From Paenibacillus alba (GTDB lineage: Bacteria > Bacillota > Bacilli > Paenibacillales > NBRC-103111): a DNA stretch of 60,661 nt. The notes below the pieces were generated by a model. It was not told where the DNA came from. It worked only from the letters and a program-made list of their open reading frames with translations, and searched no databases. The position numbers were made by a program, and so were the translations under genes. The stretch covers positions 1 through 60,661 of the forward strand of contig NZ_JABMKZ010000046.1 in NCBI RefSeq assembly GCF_013204855.1, given 5' to 3'. Numbering within the stretch: position 1 is the first letter of the stretch; every line of letters starts with the position of its first letter. Shown here piece by piece: positions 50,116-59,191 of this stretch.

Positions 50116-50426
50116 TGGAGTATGTGAAATCCCCAACATATCCAATGCAACCAATGCCAATGCCGATGCCGGCTCCAGCGCCAATGCCAATGCCAATACA
50201 GGTGGCTCCACCGCCTGCGCCTATTATGCACAAACCATACCACCACAATGATATCCATCTGCATGCGTCCTACCAACAAACACAGTTTGTTTTCCCAAAA
50301 CCTGTTGTGCAGCCCGTAGCTGTAGCTAAAGTTTGTTCCCACCACCACCACCACAACTCGGTAGGCAGCATACTTGTTCTCTTCATTCTACTCGTCATTA
50401 TTACACGCGGCATTATTAAATGTTAG
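50116..50426 (+). CDS. Small Pro/Met/His-rich protein with C-terminal membrane helix
   Basis: 103 residues. The first 40 are repeats of Pro, Met and Ala (MPMPMPAPAPMPMP), then a His-rich part including five consecutive His, and the end SVGSILVLFILLVIITRGIIKC is hydrophobic. The tail recalls YjcZ-type small sporulation proteins. A spore-coat or membrane role is a guess. AGGAGGTGCT, a strong ribosome binding site, lies six bases before the ATG. Confidence 0.65.
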
Positions 50427-50443
50427 TTCGTTAGCCATTAGCT

Positions 50444-50489
50444 AAAGTAATCCGCTTCGGGTTGTATGACCGGGGCGGGTTACTTTTTT
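50444..50489 (+). terminator. Terminator after the Pro/Met/His-rich gene
   Basis: AAGTAATCCGC / GCGGGTTACTT hairpin with a run of six T. Confidence 0.88.
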
Positions 50490-50562
50490 GTTTACTATTT
50501 CTACATATTTGCTAGAGTAGTCGTATACCTACCGTGTTATCGGACAAGTGAGGATGGGGCGA

Positions 50563-52365
50563 ATGAAGCTTTGGAATAAATTGAGAAGTCCATGGAAGAT
50601 ATCGACTGTGCTGTATGTACTGCTTTTTGTCATGGTTGTGATGCCTGTTGCTTCGTTAAGTGTACTCATTCTTCAAATTTATAAGCAGGATTTGCTTCAA
50701 CAGACGACGGATCAGACGCTTCAAACTCTGCGCGCCCTTACCTATTCAGCTGAGCAGGAGATTGGCAGGGCTGTTTACATCTCTGCGGCTATTGGGGTGG
50801 ACCCTGAAGTGCTTCGCAGCGCCAGCATGCTGAAACAGGCGACTGCTGCGGATCGTCAAACGTATATAACCAGCCTCAACAAAACCCTCGCACGCTATAG
50901 CTCTTCCATTCCCAGCTATTTATTGTCGATTCATTTCTTTTTTAAAGATAGCGGCATGTACTCGTATAATCGAAATTTGATACCTGATGAGCAGTCGATG
51001 CGCCATTCAATTTGGTATCACAAAACGCTTGAAAAACAAGATGAAGTGCAAATTCAGGGTTTGCAAAAAAATGTGCTCTACGATACGACTGACAAATATG
51101 TGATCTCCACCGCATTTTCACCCAGCTTCATGCAAGGGCTGCAAGACGTGGAAATGATCTATTTCACTTTCAGCCGGGACAGGCTCGAAAATATTTTGCG
51201 CCAATATCCGTACAGTCCATCTTCCTTCATGATTTTATCCGATCAAACGGAAATCGTGGCTACCAGCTTCGGCTTATCGTCGGAAGATGCGGCGAAGATG
51301 GCAGCCCTGTCCAACATTAGTGCTTCCAAAGAAGGGCAGTTCATCACGACGATGGATGGGCAAAAAATGCTGATCACCTTCACTTCAGCTGAGATGCTGG
51401 ATTGGAAAATATGCCAAATCGTTCCTTATAAAGAGCTGACCAAAAATTATAACAACATTTATAAATTTGTGATGATCGCCACCTTTCTGGGGACAATTCT
51501 ATTTCTAATTATTTCGTTCTATCTGGTGCGCAGCTTAACCAAACCGCTGCTTCAGCTCGTGAGGAAGATGTCCCGTGTGATGGAAGGGAACCTGAATGCC
51601 AAGATCGAAGCCTCGGGCAGCGCGGAGACGGTGATTCTGGGACATACGTTCAACTATATGCTGGATCAAATTCAACTGCTTATTATTGAGCGTGAAAAGG
51701 AAGAGCGCGAGAAGCGCAAAGCGGAATTCACGGCCTTGCAGTCCCAGATTAATCCGCATTTTCTGATGAATACACTCAATGCCATTAAATTAATGGCGTT
51801 AATTAATAAAGTAGACAATATCCGCAATATGACGGTAGCTTTGATGCGTCTGTTAACATCATCATTCAATCGTGGCGGCAATCTGACGCTGGTAAGCGAG
51901 GAAATCGAAAATCTCAAAAGCTATTTCTATATCATGGAAATACGTTATGGCAAGAAGTTTGAGGTCATTTGGGAGATCGAGGAGCAAGTTTCGTCTGCCT
52001 ATATGTTAAAGCTGCTGCTGCAGCCGATTCTGGAGAATTGCATCATTCATGGTCTAAGCGGAACTGAAACGAACAGCAGAATTCACATCATCGGACGTGC
52101 ATCGGAGAGAAGTGTATCTATTGTGATCGCAGATAACGGTTCCGGTGTGTCGGAGGAGCAAATCCTGCAATTTAATGCGAGCAAAACAGGTCAAGAGCAT
52201 ACGTTCACAGGCATGGGAATTGCGAATGTCCATCATCGCATTAATCTGCACTATGGTCAGGAATATGGGGTTACGATCGAGCCCAATCTGCCGACAGGGA
52301 CTAAAGTGACGCTGTTGATTCCGTTCATTCGCCAAGATGAGGAAAACATAAAAGATCATGTTTAG
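50563..52365 (+). CDS. YesM-type sensor histidine kinase
   Basis: 600 residues. Membrane helix near 15-40, large extracytoplasmic sensor to about 300, second helix 300-325, HAMP, then the His_kinase domain with phospho-acceptor in LQSQINPHFLMNTLNAIK and HATPase_c (LLQPILENCIIHGL, then ADNGSG and TGMGIANVHHRI). This is the LytS/YesM class that senses sugars with an ABC importer. Partner of the YesN-type regulator at 55628. Start 50563 follows AGGATGGGG. Confidence 0.92.
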   Translation: MKLWNKLRSPWKISTVLYVLLFVMVVMPVASLSVLILQIYKQDLLQQTTDQTLQTLRALTYSAEQEIGRAVYISAAIGVDPEVLRSASMLKQATAADRQTYITSLNKTLARYSSSIPSYLLSIHFFFKDSGMYSYNRNLIPDEQSMRHSIWYHKTLEKQDEVQIQGLQKNVLYDTTDKYVISTAFSPSFMQGLQDVEMIYFTFSRDRLENILRQYPYSPSSFMILSDQTEIVATSFGLSSEDAAKMAALSNISASKEGQFITTMDGQKMLITFTSAEMLDWKICQIVPYKELTKNYNNIYKFVMIATFLGTILFLIISFYLVRSLTKPLLQLVRKMSRVMEGNLNAKIEASGSAETVILGHTFNYMLDQIQLLIIEREKEEREKRKAEFTALQSQINPHFLMNTLNAIKLMALINKVDNIRNMTVALMRLLTSSFNRGGNLTLVSEEIENLKSYFYIMEIRYGKKFEVIWEIEEQVSSAYMLKLLLQPILENCIIHGLSGTETNSRIHIIGRASERSVSIVIADNGSGVSEEQILQFNASKTGQEHTFTGMGIANVHHRINLHYGQEYGVTIEPNLPTGTKVTLLIPFIRQDEENIKDHV

Positions 52366-52465
52366 TACGTAAATCATCATTTGTTTGCGTTTTCATTGTA
52401 CGTATAATGAGAGCAGGTTGTTGGCCAACCCACAAAAACGGACACTTTTACGGAGGGGTTTTGAG

Positions 52466-53785
52466 ATGAACAGAAAGAAATGGGCAAGCTCGTTATTGGT
52501 TCTTTCGATGATGTCGGTAACGGCATTAACGGGATGTGGAAAGACAGCAGAAACAACATCCGCCACGATCCAACCAGGTGCCTCAGCAGCAGCCTCCACG
52601 GCCGGGACATCCACGCTTGCTAAGCCGGTGAAGTTGAAATTGGCGATATGGGAAGCACAGACGGATATTGAATTCTGGACGGAGAAAGTGAAGGAATACA
52701 CGAAGCAAGCACCGAATGTGACGGTTGAGATTGAGAAAGTACCGGATAACAATGGTCAATATTTGAAAGTGCGATTGGCTGCCAATGATTTGCCGGATGT
52801 CTTCTTCGTGAAGCCTGCGCAATTGCAGGTGTATAAGCAGGCGCTATTGCCGCTTGACGACTTGGAGGCGACGAAAAACAATAAGTTTCCAACCAAAATC
52901 GATGGCCAAGTTTTAGGTGATCCGCTCGTTTCATTCTCGGAATACGTGTATTACCACCCAAGTATTTTCAAGGAGCTTTCCTTAGAGGTGCCGAAGACGC
53001 TGCCGGAATTCGAAGCGCTTTTGGATAAAATCAAGGCAAGCGGCAAATACATTCCGCTCTCCATCGGCTTGAAAGACGGCTGGACGTCTTATCCATATAT
53101 GGAGTACGGTCCGCACATGCTTTCTGGCGATGAAAACTATTTGGCGAATATCGCCAAAAAAGATGCGCCATTCGCGGAGGGAACCTCCTTTGATCAAGCG
53201 GCTAAGTTTCTTCAACGCATTTCTACGAAAAAATGGGCAGGGCCTGACGCTTTATCGATTTCTTTTGACCAGTCTACACAAGCCTTCGAAGCTAAAAAAG
53301 CGGCAATCATCGCGCTTGGGCAATGGTACTACCCGGACTATAAGAAAAAAGTAGGAAATGATGATGATCTTGCGGCCTTCCCGCTGCCATGGAGAAATTC
53401 GGCGAACGATCCATTAATGTCAATGACCATGTCTGATATGAACATAGGCATCAGCAAGCAATCGAAGAACACAGACGCAGCCAAAGCTTTCGTCAACTGG
53501 ATGTTCAGCAAGGATGTATACCAAACGTATATCAATAAGGTGCAGCAGACCTCTACGGTGAACGGCGTAACGTCCGAACTGCCATTTTTCGTCAAATCGA
53601 ATCAGGAGAACCCTTTCAAACCATTCACTTATATGGGAACAGACGCAACATATGCGAAGGTAAAAGGGTTTGCGCAGTATGATCCGAATCTGGTGGCGCA
53701 AGATATTTTCTCCGGCAAGTCTTTGGACAGCGTCGAAAAAGAACTGAATGATAAATGGAAAAAAGCGATTGATTCAAGCAAATAA
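52466..53785 (+). CDS. Extracellular sugar-binding lipoprotein of an ABC importer
   Basis: 439 residues, family 1 solute-binding protein. Lipoprotein signal with lipobox ALTGC (Cys24) and a Ser/Ala/Thr-rich linker, then the binding domain (VKLKLAIWEAQTDIEFW, TVEIEKVPDNNGQYLKVRLA, DLPDVFFVKP). CGGAGGGG precedes the ATG. CGTATAATG at about 52400 is a likely -10 box, so it has its own promoter between kinase and importer. The ligand is probably an oligosaccharide. Confidence 0.93.
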   Translation: MNRKKWASSLLVLSMMSVTALTGCGKTAETTSATIQPGASAAASTAGTSTLAKPVKLKLAIWEAQTDIEFWTEKVKEYTKQAPNVTVEIEKVPDNNGQYLKVRLAANDLPDVFFVKPAQLQVYKQALLPLDDLEATKNNKFPTKIDGQVLGDPLVSFSEYVYYHPSIFKELSLEVPKTLPEFEALLDKIKASGKYIPLSIGLKDGWTSYPYMEYGPHMLSGDENYLANIAKKDAPFAEGTSFDQAAKFLQRISTKKWAGPDALSISFDQSTQAFEAKKAAIIALGQWYYPDYKKKVGNDDDLAAFPLPWRNSANDPLMSMTMSDMNIGISKQSKNTDAAKAFVNWMFSKDVYQTYINKVQQTSTVNGVTSELPFFVKSNQENPFKPFTYMGTDATYAKVKGFAQYDPNLVAQDIFSGKSLDSVEKELNDKWKKAIDSSK

Positions 53786-53859
53786 CTATAAAGACATAGA
53801 GGGAAAAGGTGCGGTGTATCATCGTACTTTTTCCCGGCAAGTTAGGAGTGAGACGAACC

Positions 53860-54738
53860 ATGACATACAAAAGGCAGCAGAACATCGTTATTTTCACTTT
53901 TTTATTGATTCCTGTATCTTTGCTGCTATTGCTTCTGATCTATCCAACCTTTCAGTTGTTTCGCTACAGCTTGACGAACTGGGATGGGTATAGTCCCACG
54001 ATGAGCTATATCGGTTTGAGTAATTTCAAAAAGATCATCTTTGATTTCCCGGATGCCTGGAAAGCGCTCATGAACAACGGATTATATTTTATTATCCATT
54101 TGTGCGTTATGCCTCTTGAACTTATTGCGGCCGTACTGCTGAATCGAACGCTGAAAGGAAGCTCTTTTTACCGCTTTACCATTTTGATGCCCTATATTGT
54201 CAACGGGATTGCCGTAGCTTTTATGTTCAGTTATATTTATAGCCCGATGAACGGACCGTTGAATGAGCTATTGAAGGCGGTTGGACTGGAAGCGTGGATC
54301 ACCTCTTGGATGGGCAATCGTTCGATTGTCAATTATTCGCTTGTTGTTGTGTCCTTGTGGCGGTTCTCCGGTGTTCATGTTGTTTTGATGCTTGCCGGAT
54401 TGCAATCGATTTCCAGTGAATTGTATGAAGCTGCTAAAATTGATGGCGCGAACTTTTGGCAGCAGCAGTGGTATGTGACATTGCCTGGAGTACGCCGTGT
54501 TATTGAAATATGTCTATTCCTGAATGTTATTGGAGCCCTCCTTCAATATGATATCCCACTTGTCATCACAGGCGGCGGTCCGGGAACAGCCAGCAGCACG
54601 TTTGGCTTATTCGCCATCATGACCGCATTCAAGCACAATAATTATGGATTGGCGTCCGCATTAGCCGTTATCTTGCTGCTCATTATTGTCGTTCTATCGA
54701 CGGTGCAGAACTGGTTAATCAGAGAAAAGGGGGAATAG
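53860..54738 (+). CDS. Sugar ABC importer permease 1 (MalF-like)
   Basis: 292 residues, six membrane helices, with the ATPase-docking EAA loop YEAAKIDGANFWQQQWYVTLP. ATG 53860 is preferred over the upstream in-frame ATG 53809 because TAGGAG lies upstream and the family N-terminus (TYKRQQNIVIFTFLLIPV) begins there. Pairs with the permease that starts 4 bp after its stop. Confidence 0.92.
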   Translation: MTYKRQQNIVIFTFLLIPVSLLLLLLIYPTFQLFRYSLTNWDGYSPTMSYIGLSNFKKIIFDFPDAWKALMNNGLYFIIHLCVMPLELIAAVLLNRTLKGSSFYRFTILMPYIVNGIAVAFMFSYIYSPMNGPLNELLKAVGLEAWITSWMGNRSIVNYSLVVVSLWRFSGVHVVLMLAGLQSISSELYEAAKIDGANFWQQQWYVTLPGVRRVIEICLFLNVIGALLQYDIPLVITGGGPGTASSTFGLFAIMTAFKHNNYGLASALAVILLLIIVVLSTVQNWLIREKGE

Positions 54739-54741
54739 TAG

Positions 54742-55590
54742 GTGTCTCGAATATCCTCGGCTCTGCGTCCTTATGTCAGTAATGTCGTGTATTACTTGGT
54801 ATTTACTCTGATGGCTGTGATCGTTTTTGTGCCGATACTATTGGTGCTCTTGGGTTCGTTCAAAACAAGCAACGAGTTCGCCTCATCTTCCTCGTTTGCT
54901 TTACCGCAAACGTTTCTTAATTTCAAAAATTACATCCGAGCCTTCAAAGAAGGCAACATCCTTACTGGTCTCAAGAATTCGGTAGGATTAGTAGTGATCA
55001 GCATGATTGGCAACGCTCTTCTGGGAACGATGACGGCGTTTGTACTAAATCGGTTTCAATTCAAGTTGAAGAAGACGATCCTGCTCCTCTTCGTGGTCTC
55101 GATGATGATTCCTACGTATACGACAGAAATCGCGCGATTCCAGCTTGTACACGCGGTCGGAGCTTATAATACATTAGCAGCTCCTTTACTGATTTACCTA
55201 GGAACGGATATTATGCAAATATATATTTATATGCAGTTTTTAGAGAAAATCTCGGTTCAGCTGGATGAAAGCGCGATGCTGGACGGTGCGTCGTACCCTC
55301 GCATTTTCAGGTCGATTATTTTCCCGCTGCTGCTCCCTGCAACCGCGACGCTGGCGATTCTGAAAAGCGTGACGATCATGAACGATATCTTCGTCCAGCA
55401 GCTGTATATGCCGGATCGGAAATTGGCGACACTGGCTACATCTTTAACTACCTTCGTCGGTGAACATACCTCTGACTTAGGCGCTTTATGCGCAGCGATC
55501 ATGATGGTGTTTCTGCCAAGCGCTCTGTTTTATATTGTGTTTCAGCGGCTTATTTTCAGAGGCATTATGGACGGGGCAATTAAAGGATAG
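54742..55590 (+). CDS. Sugar ABC importer permease 2 (MalG-like)
   Basis: 282 residues, six membrane helices, EAA loop LDESAMLDGASYPRIFRSII. GTG start 4 bp after the first permease, with GGGGAATAG upstream. No ATPase gene is present in the locus; such importers usually share an MsmX-type ATPase encoded elsewhere. Confidence 0.92.
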   Translation: MSRISSALRPYVSNVVYYLVFTLMAVIVFVPILLVLLGSFKTSNEFASSSSFALPQTFLNFKNYIRAFKEGNILTGLKNSVGLVVISMIGNALLGTMTAFVLNRFQFKLKKTILLLFVVSMMIPTYTTEIARFQLVHAVGAYNTLAAPLLIYLGTDIMQIYIYMQFLEKISVQLDESAMLDGASYPRIFRSIIFPLLLPATATLAILKSVTIMNDIFVQQLYMPDRKLATLATSLTTFVGEHTSDLGALCAAIMMVFLPSALFYIVFQRLIFRGIMDGAIKG

Positions 55591-55627
55591 CTTCGGTAAA
55601 TCTTCAGTGTAATGAGGGAGGTAGTTT

Positions 55628-57307
55628 ATGTACAAAATGATGATTGTTGACGATGAGCCCCTCGTTAGACTGGCTCTGCACCAGATGATTCCCTGGCAGG
55701 AGCTGAATATCCAGATCGTCTGCGAGGCGGGGGACGGACTTGAGGCGCTGAGCATCCTTCAGCAGCGCGACGATATTGATCTGCTCTTCATGGATATTAA
55801 AATGCCCAAAATGAGCGGCATTGAGCTGCTGCGCACGTTCCAGACGCAGGCTGCGAGTACAATGCCTATCACGATCATATTGAGTGCCTTTAATGAATAT
55901 GAATACGTGCGGGAGGCTTTTGTGCTTGGTGCTTTTGATTTCATCATCAAGACGGATATGGACGATGAGCACATCCAGCCGATTGTCATGAAAGCCTTGT
56001 GTGAATTGAAAAAGCGCGGAATTCAAGGCGCTAAGGCCAGCGAGAAAGTGAGCGATAAGCGCGAGAATAAAGAGCAAGCGCTTCGTCAGTTTCTAACCAT
56101 GGATGCGAATAAAGAAGAAGCGGAGTATGCTCGCTTGGCTGAACAAATGCGCAGCTGGCTTGGAGAGACCAACCAGATCGCAGCTGTGCTGTCCCTCTCA
56201 CGCGAGCTGAATTCCCCAGGAAGGGGAGGCCACAAAAACGGGACGAAAACAGAAAGCTTTATCATACAAACGATGGAAACCGTATTCAACTCCATGTTTA
56301 TCCTTCATGAGGTTCTGTGCCAAGATGCACAGAACTATATTCTTTTGTGCTCCCTGCCGCAATATCGCAGCACAATGGCGATTCGCGAACAGCTGCAGGC
56401 TGCTTTTTCATTGATCAAAATTCGCTTGGAACAATTTTTCAATGTTCGGATTGCCGTTGGCATCAGCGATGCAGCAAGCGGCGTCCACAGTTGGCATCGT
56501 CTGTACCAGCAGGCCTATGTACTTGAAGCGATCAGTTACTATGAAGGTTCGGATCAATTATTATTTTCGGAACTGCTGTCTGTGGAAGCTTATAAAAAAG
56601 ACGGTAAATCTAACCTCATGCCGGAGATTAGAAAGTCAGCTAAAGCGATCAGTTCCGAGGTTATCCGGTTGTTGGAACATGAAGATCCCTTGCGGTGGAG
56701 GGAGAAGTATAACGAGCTTGTTAGCTGTCTTTGGGAGACCAAAGGCCAAGATCCTCAGGATACAAAGGTCATTTTATCCGACTTTTTATGGGAGCTTGGT
56801 GCTCCCTTATATCAAAAGGGAATCCGGTGGGAGGATTTGCATTATTTTGACGGTGAGCATATTGCTTTCAGTGACCCTTTTGAATGGATTAAAAGCTCGC
56901 CAACTTTATCCGCCGCCGTAACAGGGCTAAGTGAAATTTGCCAATGTATATTTGAACTGCTGCACCAACGTCATTTGCAATCGTATGCCCACTCCGTAAG
57001 CCCTGTTATGAAAGCGAAGACGTTCATTGACGGCCATTTTCAGGAAGATCTGCATCTCACTTTGATCAGTAAAATGGTAGGTGTGAGCGAAGGGTATTTG
57101 AGTAAACAATTTGTGAAGGAAACGGGGAGCAGCTTCATCCAATACATGACAAACCTGCGGATTGAGGAGTCTAAGCGTTTGATGAAAACAGGTCTGAGAA
57201 TCTCCGATATTTCCGAGAAAATTGGGTATGTAAACCCGGAGCATTTTAGCCGAATGTTCAAGAAAGTCACAGGACTGAGTCCGAAGGCATACCGGGACGG
57301 AAAGTAA
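55628..57307 (+). CDS. YesN-type response regulator with AraC output domain
   Basis: 559 residues. Receiver domain 1-125 with phospho-acceptor Asp56 in FMDIKMPK, a middle region of about 300 residues, and an AraC helix-turn-helix pair at the end (VGVSEGYLSKQFVKETGSSF and ISEKIGYVNPEHFSRMFKK). Partner of the kinase at 50563, placed last in the operon after the importer genes rather than next to the kinase. GAGGGAGG precedes the ATG. Confidence 0.93.
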   Translation: MYKMMIVDDEPLVRLALHQMIPWQELNIQIVCEAGDGLEALSILQQRDDIDLLFMDIKMPKMSGIELLRTFQTQAASTMPITIILSAFNEYEYVREAFVLGAFDFIIKTDMDDEHIQPIVMKALCELKKRGIQGAKASEKVSDKRENKEQALRQFLTMDANKEEAEYARLAEQMRSWLGETNQIAAVLSLSRELNSPGRGGHKNGTKTESFIIQTMETVFNSMFILHEVLCQDAQNYILLCSLPQYRSTMAIREQLQAAFSLIKIRLEQFFNVRIAVGISDAASGVHSWHRLYQQAYVLEAISYYEGSDQLLFSELLSVEAYKKDGKSNLMPEIRKSAKAISSEVIRLLEHEDPLRWREKYNELVSCLWETKGQDPQDTKVILSDFLWELGAPLYQKGIRWEDLHYFDGEHIAFSDPFEWIKSSPTLSAAVTGLSEICQCIFELLHQRHLQSYAHSVSPVMKAKTFIDGHFQEDLHLTLISKMVGVSEGYLSKQFVKETGSSFIQYMTNLRIEESKRLMKTGLRISDISEKIGYVNPEHFSRMFKKVTGLSPKAYRDGK

Positions 57308-57311
57308 CGTA

Positions 57312-57382
57312 TTGACAGGAAGGCAATGCCATCCTATAATTTAAACAAACGTTTAAAACGAACGATTAAAACGATTGTTTAA
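57312..57382 (+). promoter_or_regulatory. Consensus SigA promoter with TetR-type operator
   Basis: TTGACA, 17 bp, TATAAT (57312-57340): both boxes perfect. Directly downstream, AAACAAACGTTT (57343-57354) and AAACGATTGTTT (57369-57380) form an inverted repeat that matches at 11 of 12 positions, with internal repeats of TTAAAACGA. A regulator bound here would block the promoter. The TetR gene two genes downstream is the obvious candidate. Confidence 0.8.
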
Positions 57383-57399
57383 TGAAGGAGTGGTATACA

Positions 57400-58563
57400 T
57401 TGAAACACGCATTAGGTGCATTTCTCAAGCAAGGAACAACGAAGGTAGGCATTGCTACCGCGATTACGTTTCAGCTGCTGTTTAGTATTATTTGGATGAC
57501 GGGATACGCAGGGGTATCGGATAACACAGGTAATTTAAAAATTGCCATCGTCAACGAAGATCAGGCTATGGGAACAAAGATTGTTCAAAACTTACAAGCA
57601 AATCTGCCGTTTCATACCGAGGTTGTTGCCTCTAGTGATGAAGCACAAAAACAGCTAAATGATCGCAGTGTTCAAATGGTTATGCATATCACGGCCGATT
57701 TCACCAAACAACTTCAGACAGCTGGTCAAATCGTGCCTATTACGTATACAATTAATGAGTCGAATCCTTCGATGACGAAGTCGATCATGCAGGCAGTGGC
57801 CGGCAATGTAACAGCGACAGTGAACAAAGAAGCGGTGGCAGCGGGTACGACAGCCGTGCTTACCCAGATGAATCCCAACCTGCCTTCGGAGCAAGCAGCT
57901 AAGATAGGTCAAGGATTGGCGAGCAAGGTGACTTCAGATATTCAAAGTATAAATAAAGTAAAAGATATGCCGAATCAAATGCTTCCGATGATGCTTGTTC
58001 TTGCTTCTCTTGTAGGGATGATGATCATGGGGATGAACTTTGCTGTAACAGGAAACGTCCTTGGTGCATCACTGTCCAAACTTGGCAAGCTGAGCGCTCG
58101 AATTGTTGTGACGGTCGTTTCCGCTGTTGGTATAGGGCTTATCAGTGCGGGGATGGTTGTTGCTTTAGGGGGCCATGTAGAGAAAGGATTTTTCGCTCTT
58201 TGGGGGTTCGAGTCTTTATTTCTATTGACCTTTGGGCTTGTTGCACAAATGTTTTTGACTTTGTTTGGGAACGCAGGTATGCTATTTAACATCGCAATGA
58301 TGTCCTTGCAATTAGTCTCATCAGGAGCTATTGTGCCAAGGGAGCTTTTATCGAACTTTTATCATACCGTCAGCAATGCTTTCCCGGCCACCTATGCCAT
58401 TAATGGGATTATGAATATCTTATTTGGCGGGTCTGGTACAGGGAAGGAAGTTGGTGCTCTGTTCCTGATCGCAGGGGTTGCACTGGCTATTGATGTGATC
58501 GTTGTATCCTTAAAAAAGGTAAAGGCTGCGCCTGTGGGGCAGCATCTTAAACAAACCGCTTAA
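57400..58563 (+). CDS. ABC-2/YhgE-Pip-type membrane protein
   Basis: 387 residues. One N-terminal helix (15-33), a soluble extracytoplasmic domain of about 170 residues (LKIAIVNEDQAMGTKIVQNL onward), then five or six helices toward the C-terminus with SNAFPATYAINGI. This is the layout of YhgE/Pip and DUF3533 ABC-2 type permeases, linked to export of drugs or surface molecules. TTG 57400 has AAGGAG eight bases upstream; ATG 57382 contains that site and lacks its own. Controlled by the TetR-type operator upstream. Confidence 0.85.
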   Translation: MKHALGAFLKQGTTKVGIATAITFQLLFSIIWMTGYAGVSDNTGNLKIAIVNEDQAMGTKIVQNLQANLPFHTEVVASSDEAQKQLNDRSVQMVMHITADFTKQLQTAGQIVPITYTINESNPSMTKSIMQAVAGNVTATVNKEAVAAGTTAVLTQMNPNLPSEQAAKIGQGLASKVTSDIQSINKVKDMPNQMLPMMLVLASLVGMMIMGMNFAVTGNVLGASLSKLGKLSARIVVTVVSAVGIGLISAGMVVALGGHVEKGFFALWGFESLFLLTFGLVAQMFLTLFGNAGMLFNIAMMSLQLVSSGAIVPRELLSNFYHTVSNAFPATYAINGIMNILFGGSGTGKEVGALFLIAGVALAIDVIVVSLKKVKAAPVGQHLKQTA

Positions 58564-58587
58564 CCTAATGAGGAGGGCGTTCTTGAT

Positions 58588-59184
58588 ATGGCTGGACAAG
58601 AGTTAGATATGAAAATGAAAATTCTGCTGGCCGCTAAAAAGCTATTCGCAAAGAATGGTTATGATGCGACAAGTGTTCGCCAAATCTGTGAGGAAGCTGG
58701 GGCCAATGTGGCTCTGGTTTCCTATTATTTTGGTGGAAAAGAGAGCGTTTTCCGGGAGATTTTCAAACAGTTTTTCCCTAACGAGAGAGTGAATACTTTT
58801 TTTGATATTGAAGATCCGCTAGTCGGCGTTCAAACGGTAATTGAAGAAGTTGTGTGGATGCGAAATGCGGATCCTCAATTAATTACGATGATGCAGATGG
58901 AAATTATCACGATTACCTCTCGCGTTGAACAAATCAGAGAAGTCGTGTACCCGATTTGGAAGAAACTCAAAGATTTTTTGGAAAAAGGCAGGCAGGATGG
59001 TATTTTTCATTTTGATTCTACGGAAAGCACATTAATGTTTGTGCTGGGTTCGATCTTTTTTTATAAGCAGAGGGAGTTTTTTGAGCTTATGTTTACGGAA
59101 GAGAAGCTCGATACAGAAACATTAATTCATCAAACGACAGCCTACGTGTTGAATGGGTTAGGCTATCAAAATAAGGGAGAATGA
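58588..59184 (+). CDS. TetR-family transcriptional regulator
   Basis: 198 residues. N-terminal TetR helix-turn-helix at 9-56 (AAKKLFAKNGYDATSVRQIC, then GANVALVSYYFGGKESVF), followed by a helical ligand-binding domain of the CecR/YbiH-like size. AGGAGGGCG precedes the ATG. 24 bp after the permease gene; expected to repress the promoter at 57312 and release it on binding an unknown compound. Confidence 0.92.
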   Translation: MAGQELDMKMKILLAAKKLFAKNGYDATSVRQICEEAGANVALVSYYFGGKESVFREIFKQFFPNERVNTFFDIEDPLVGVQTVIEEVVWMRNADPQLITMMQMEIITITSRVEQIREVVYPIWKKLKDFLEKGRQDGIFHFDSTESTLMFVLGSIFFYKQREFFELMFTEEKLDTETLIHQTTAYVLNGLGYQNKGE

Positions 59185-59191
59185 GTTGGGG

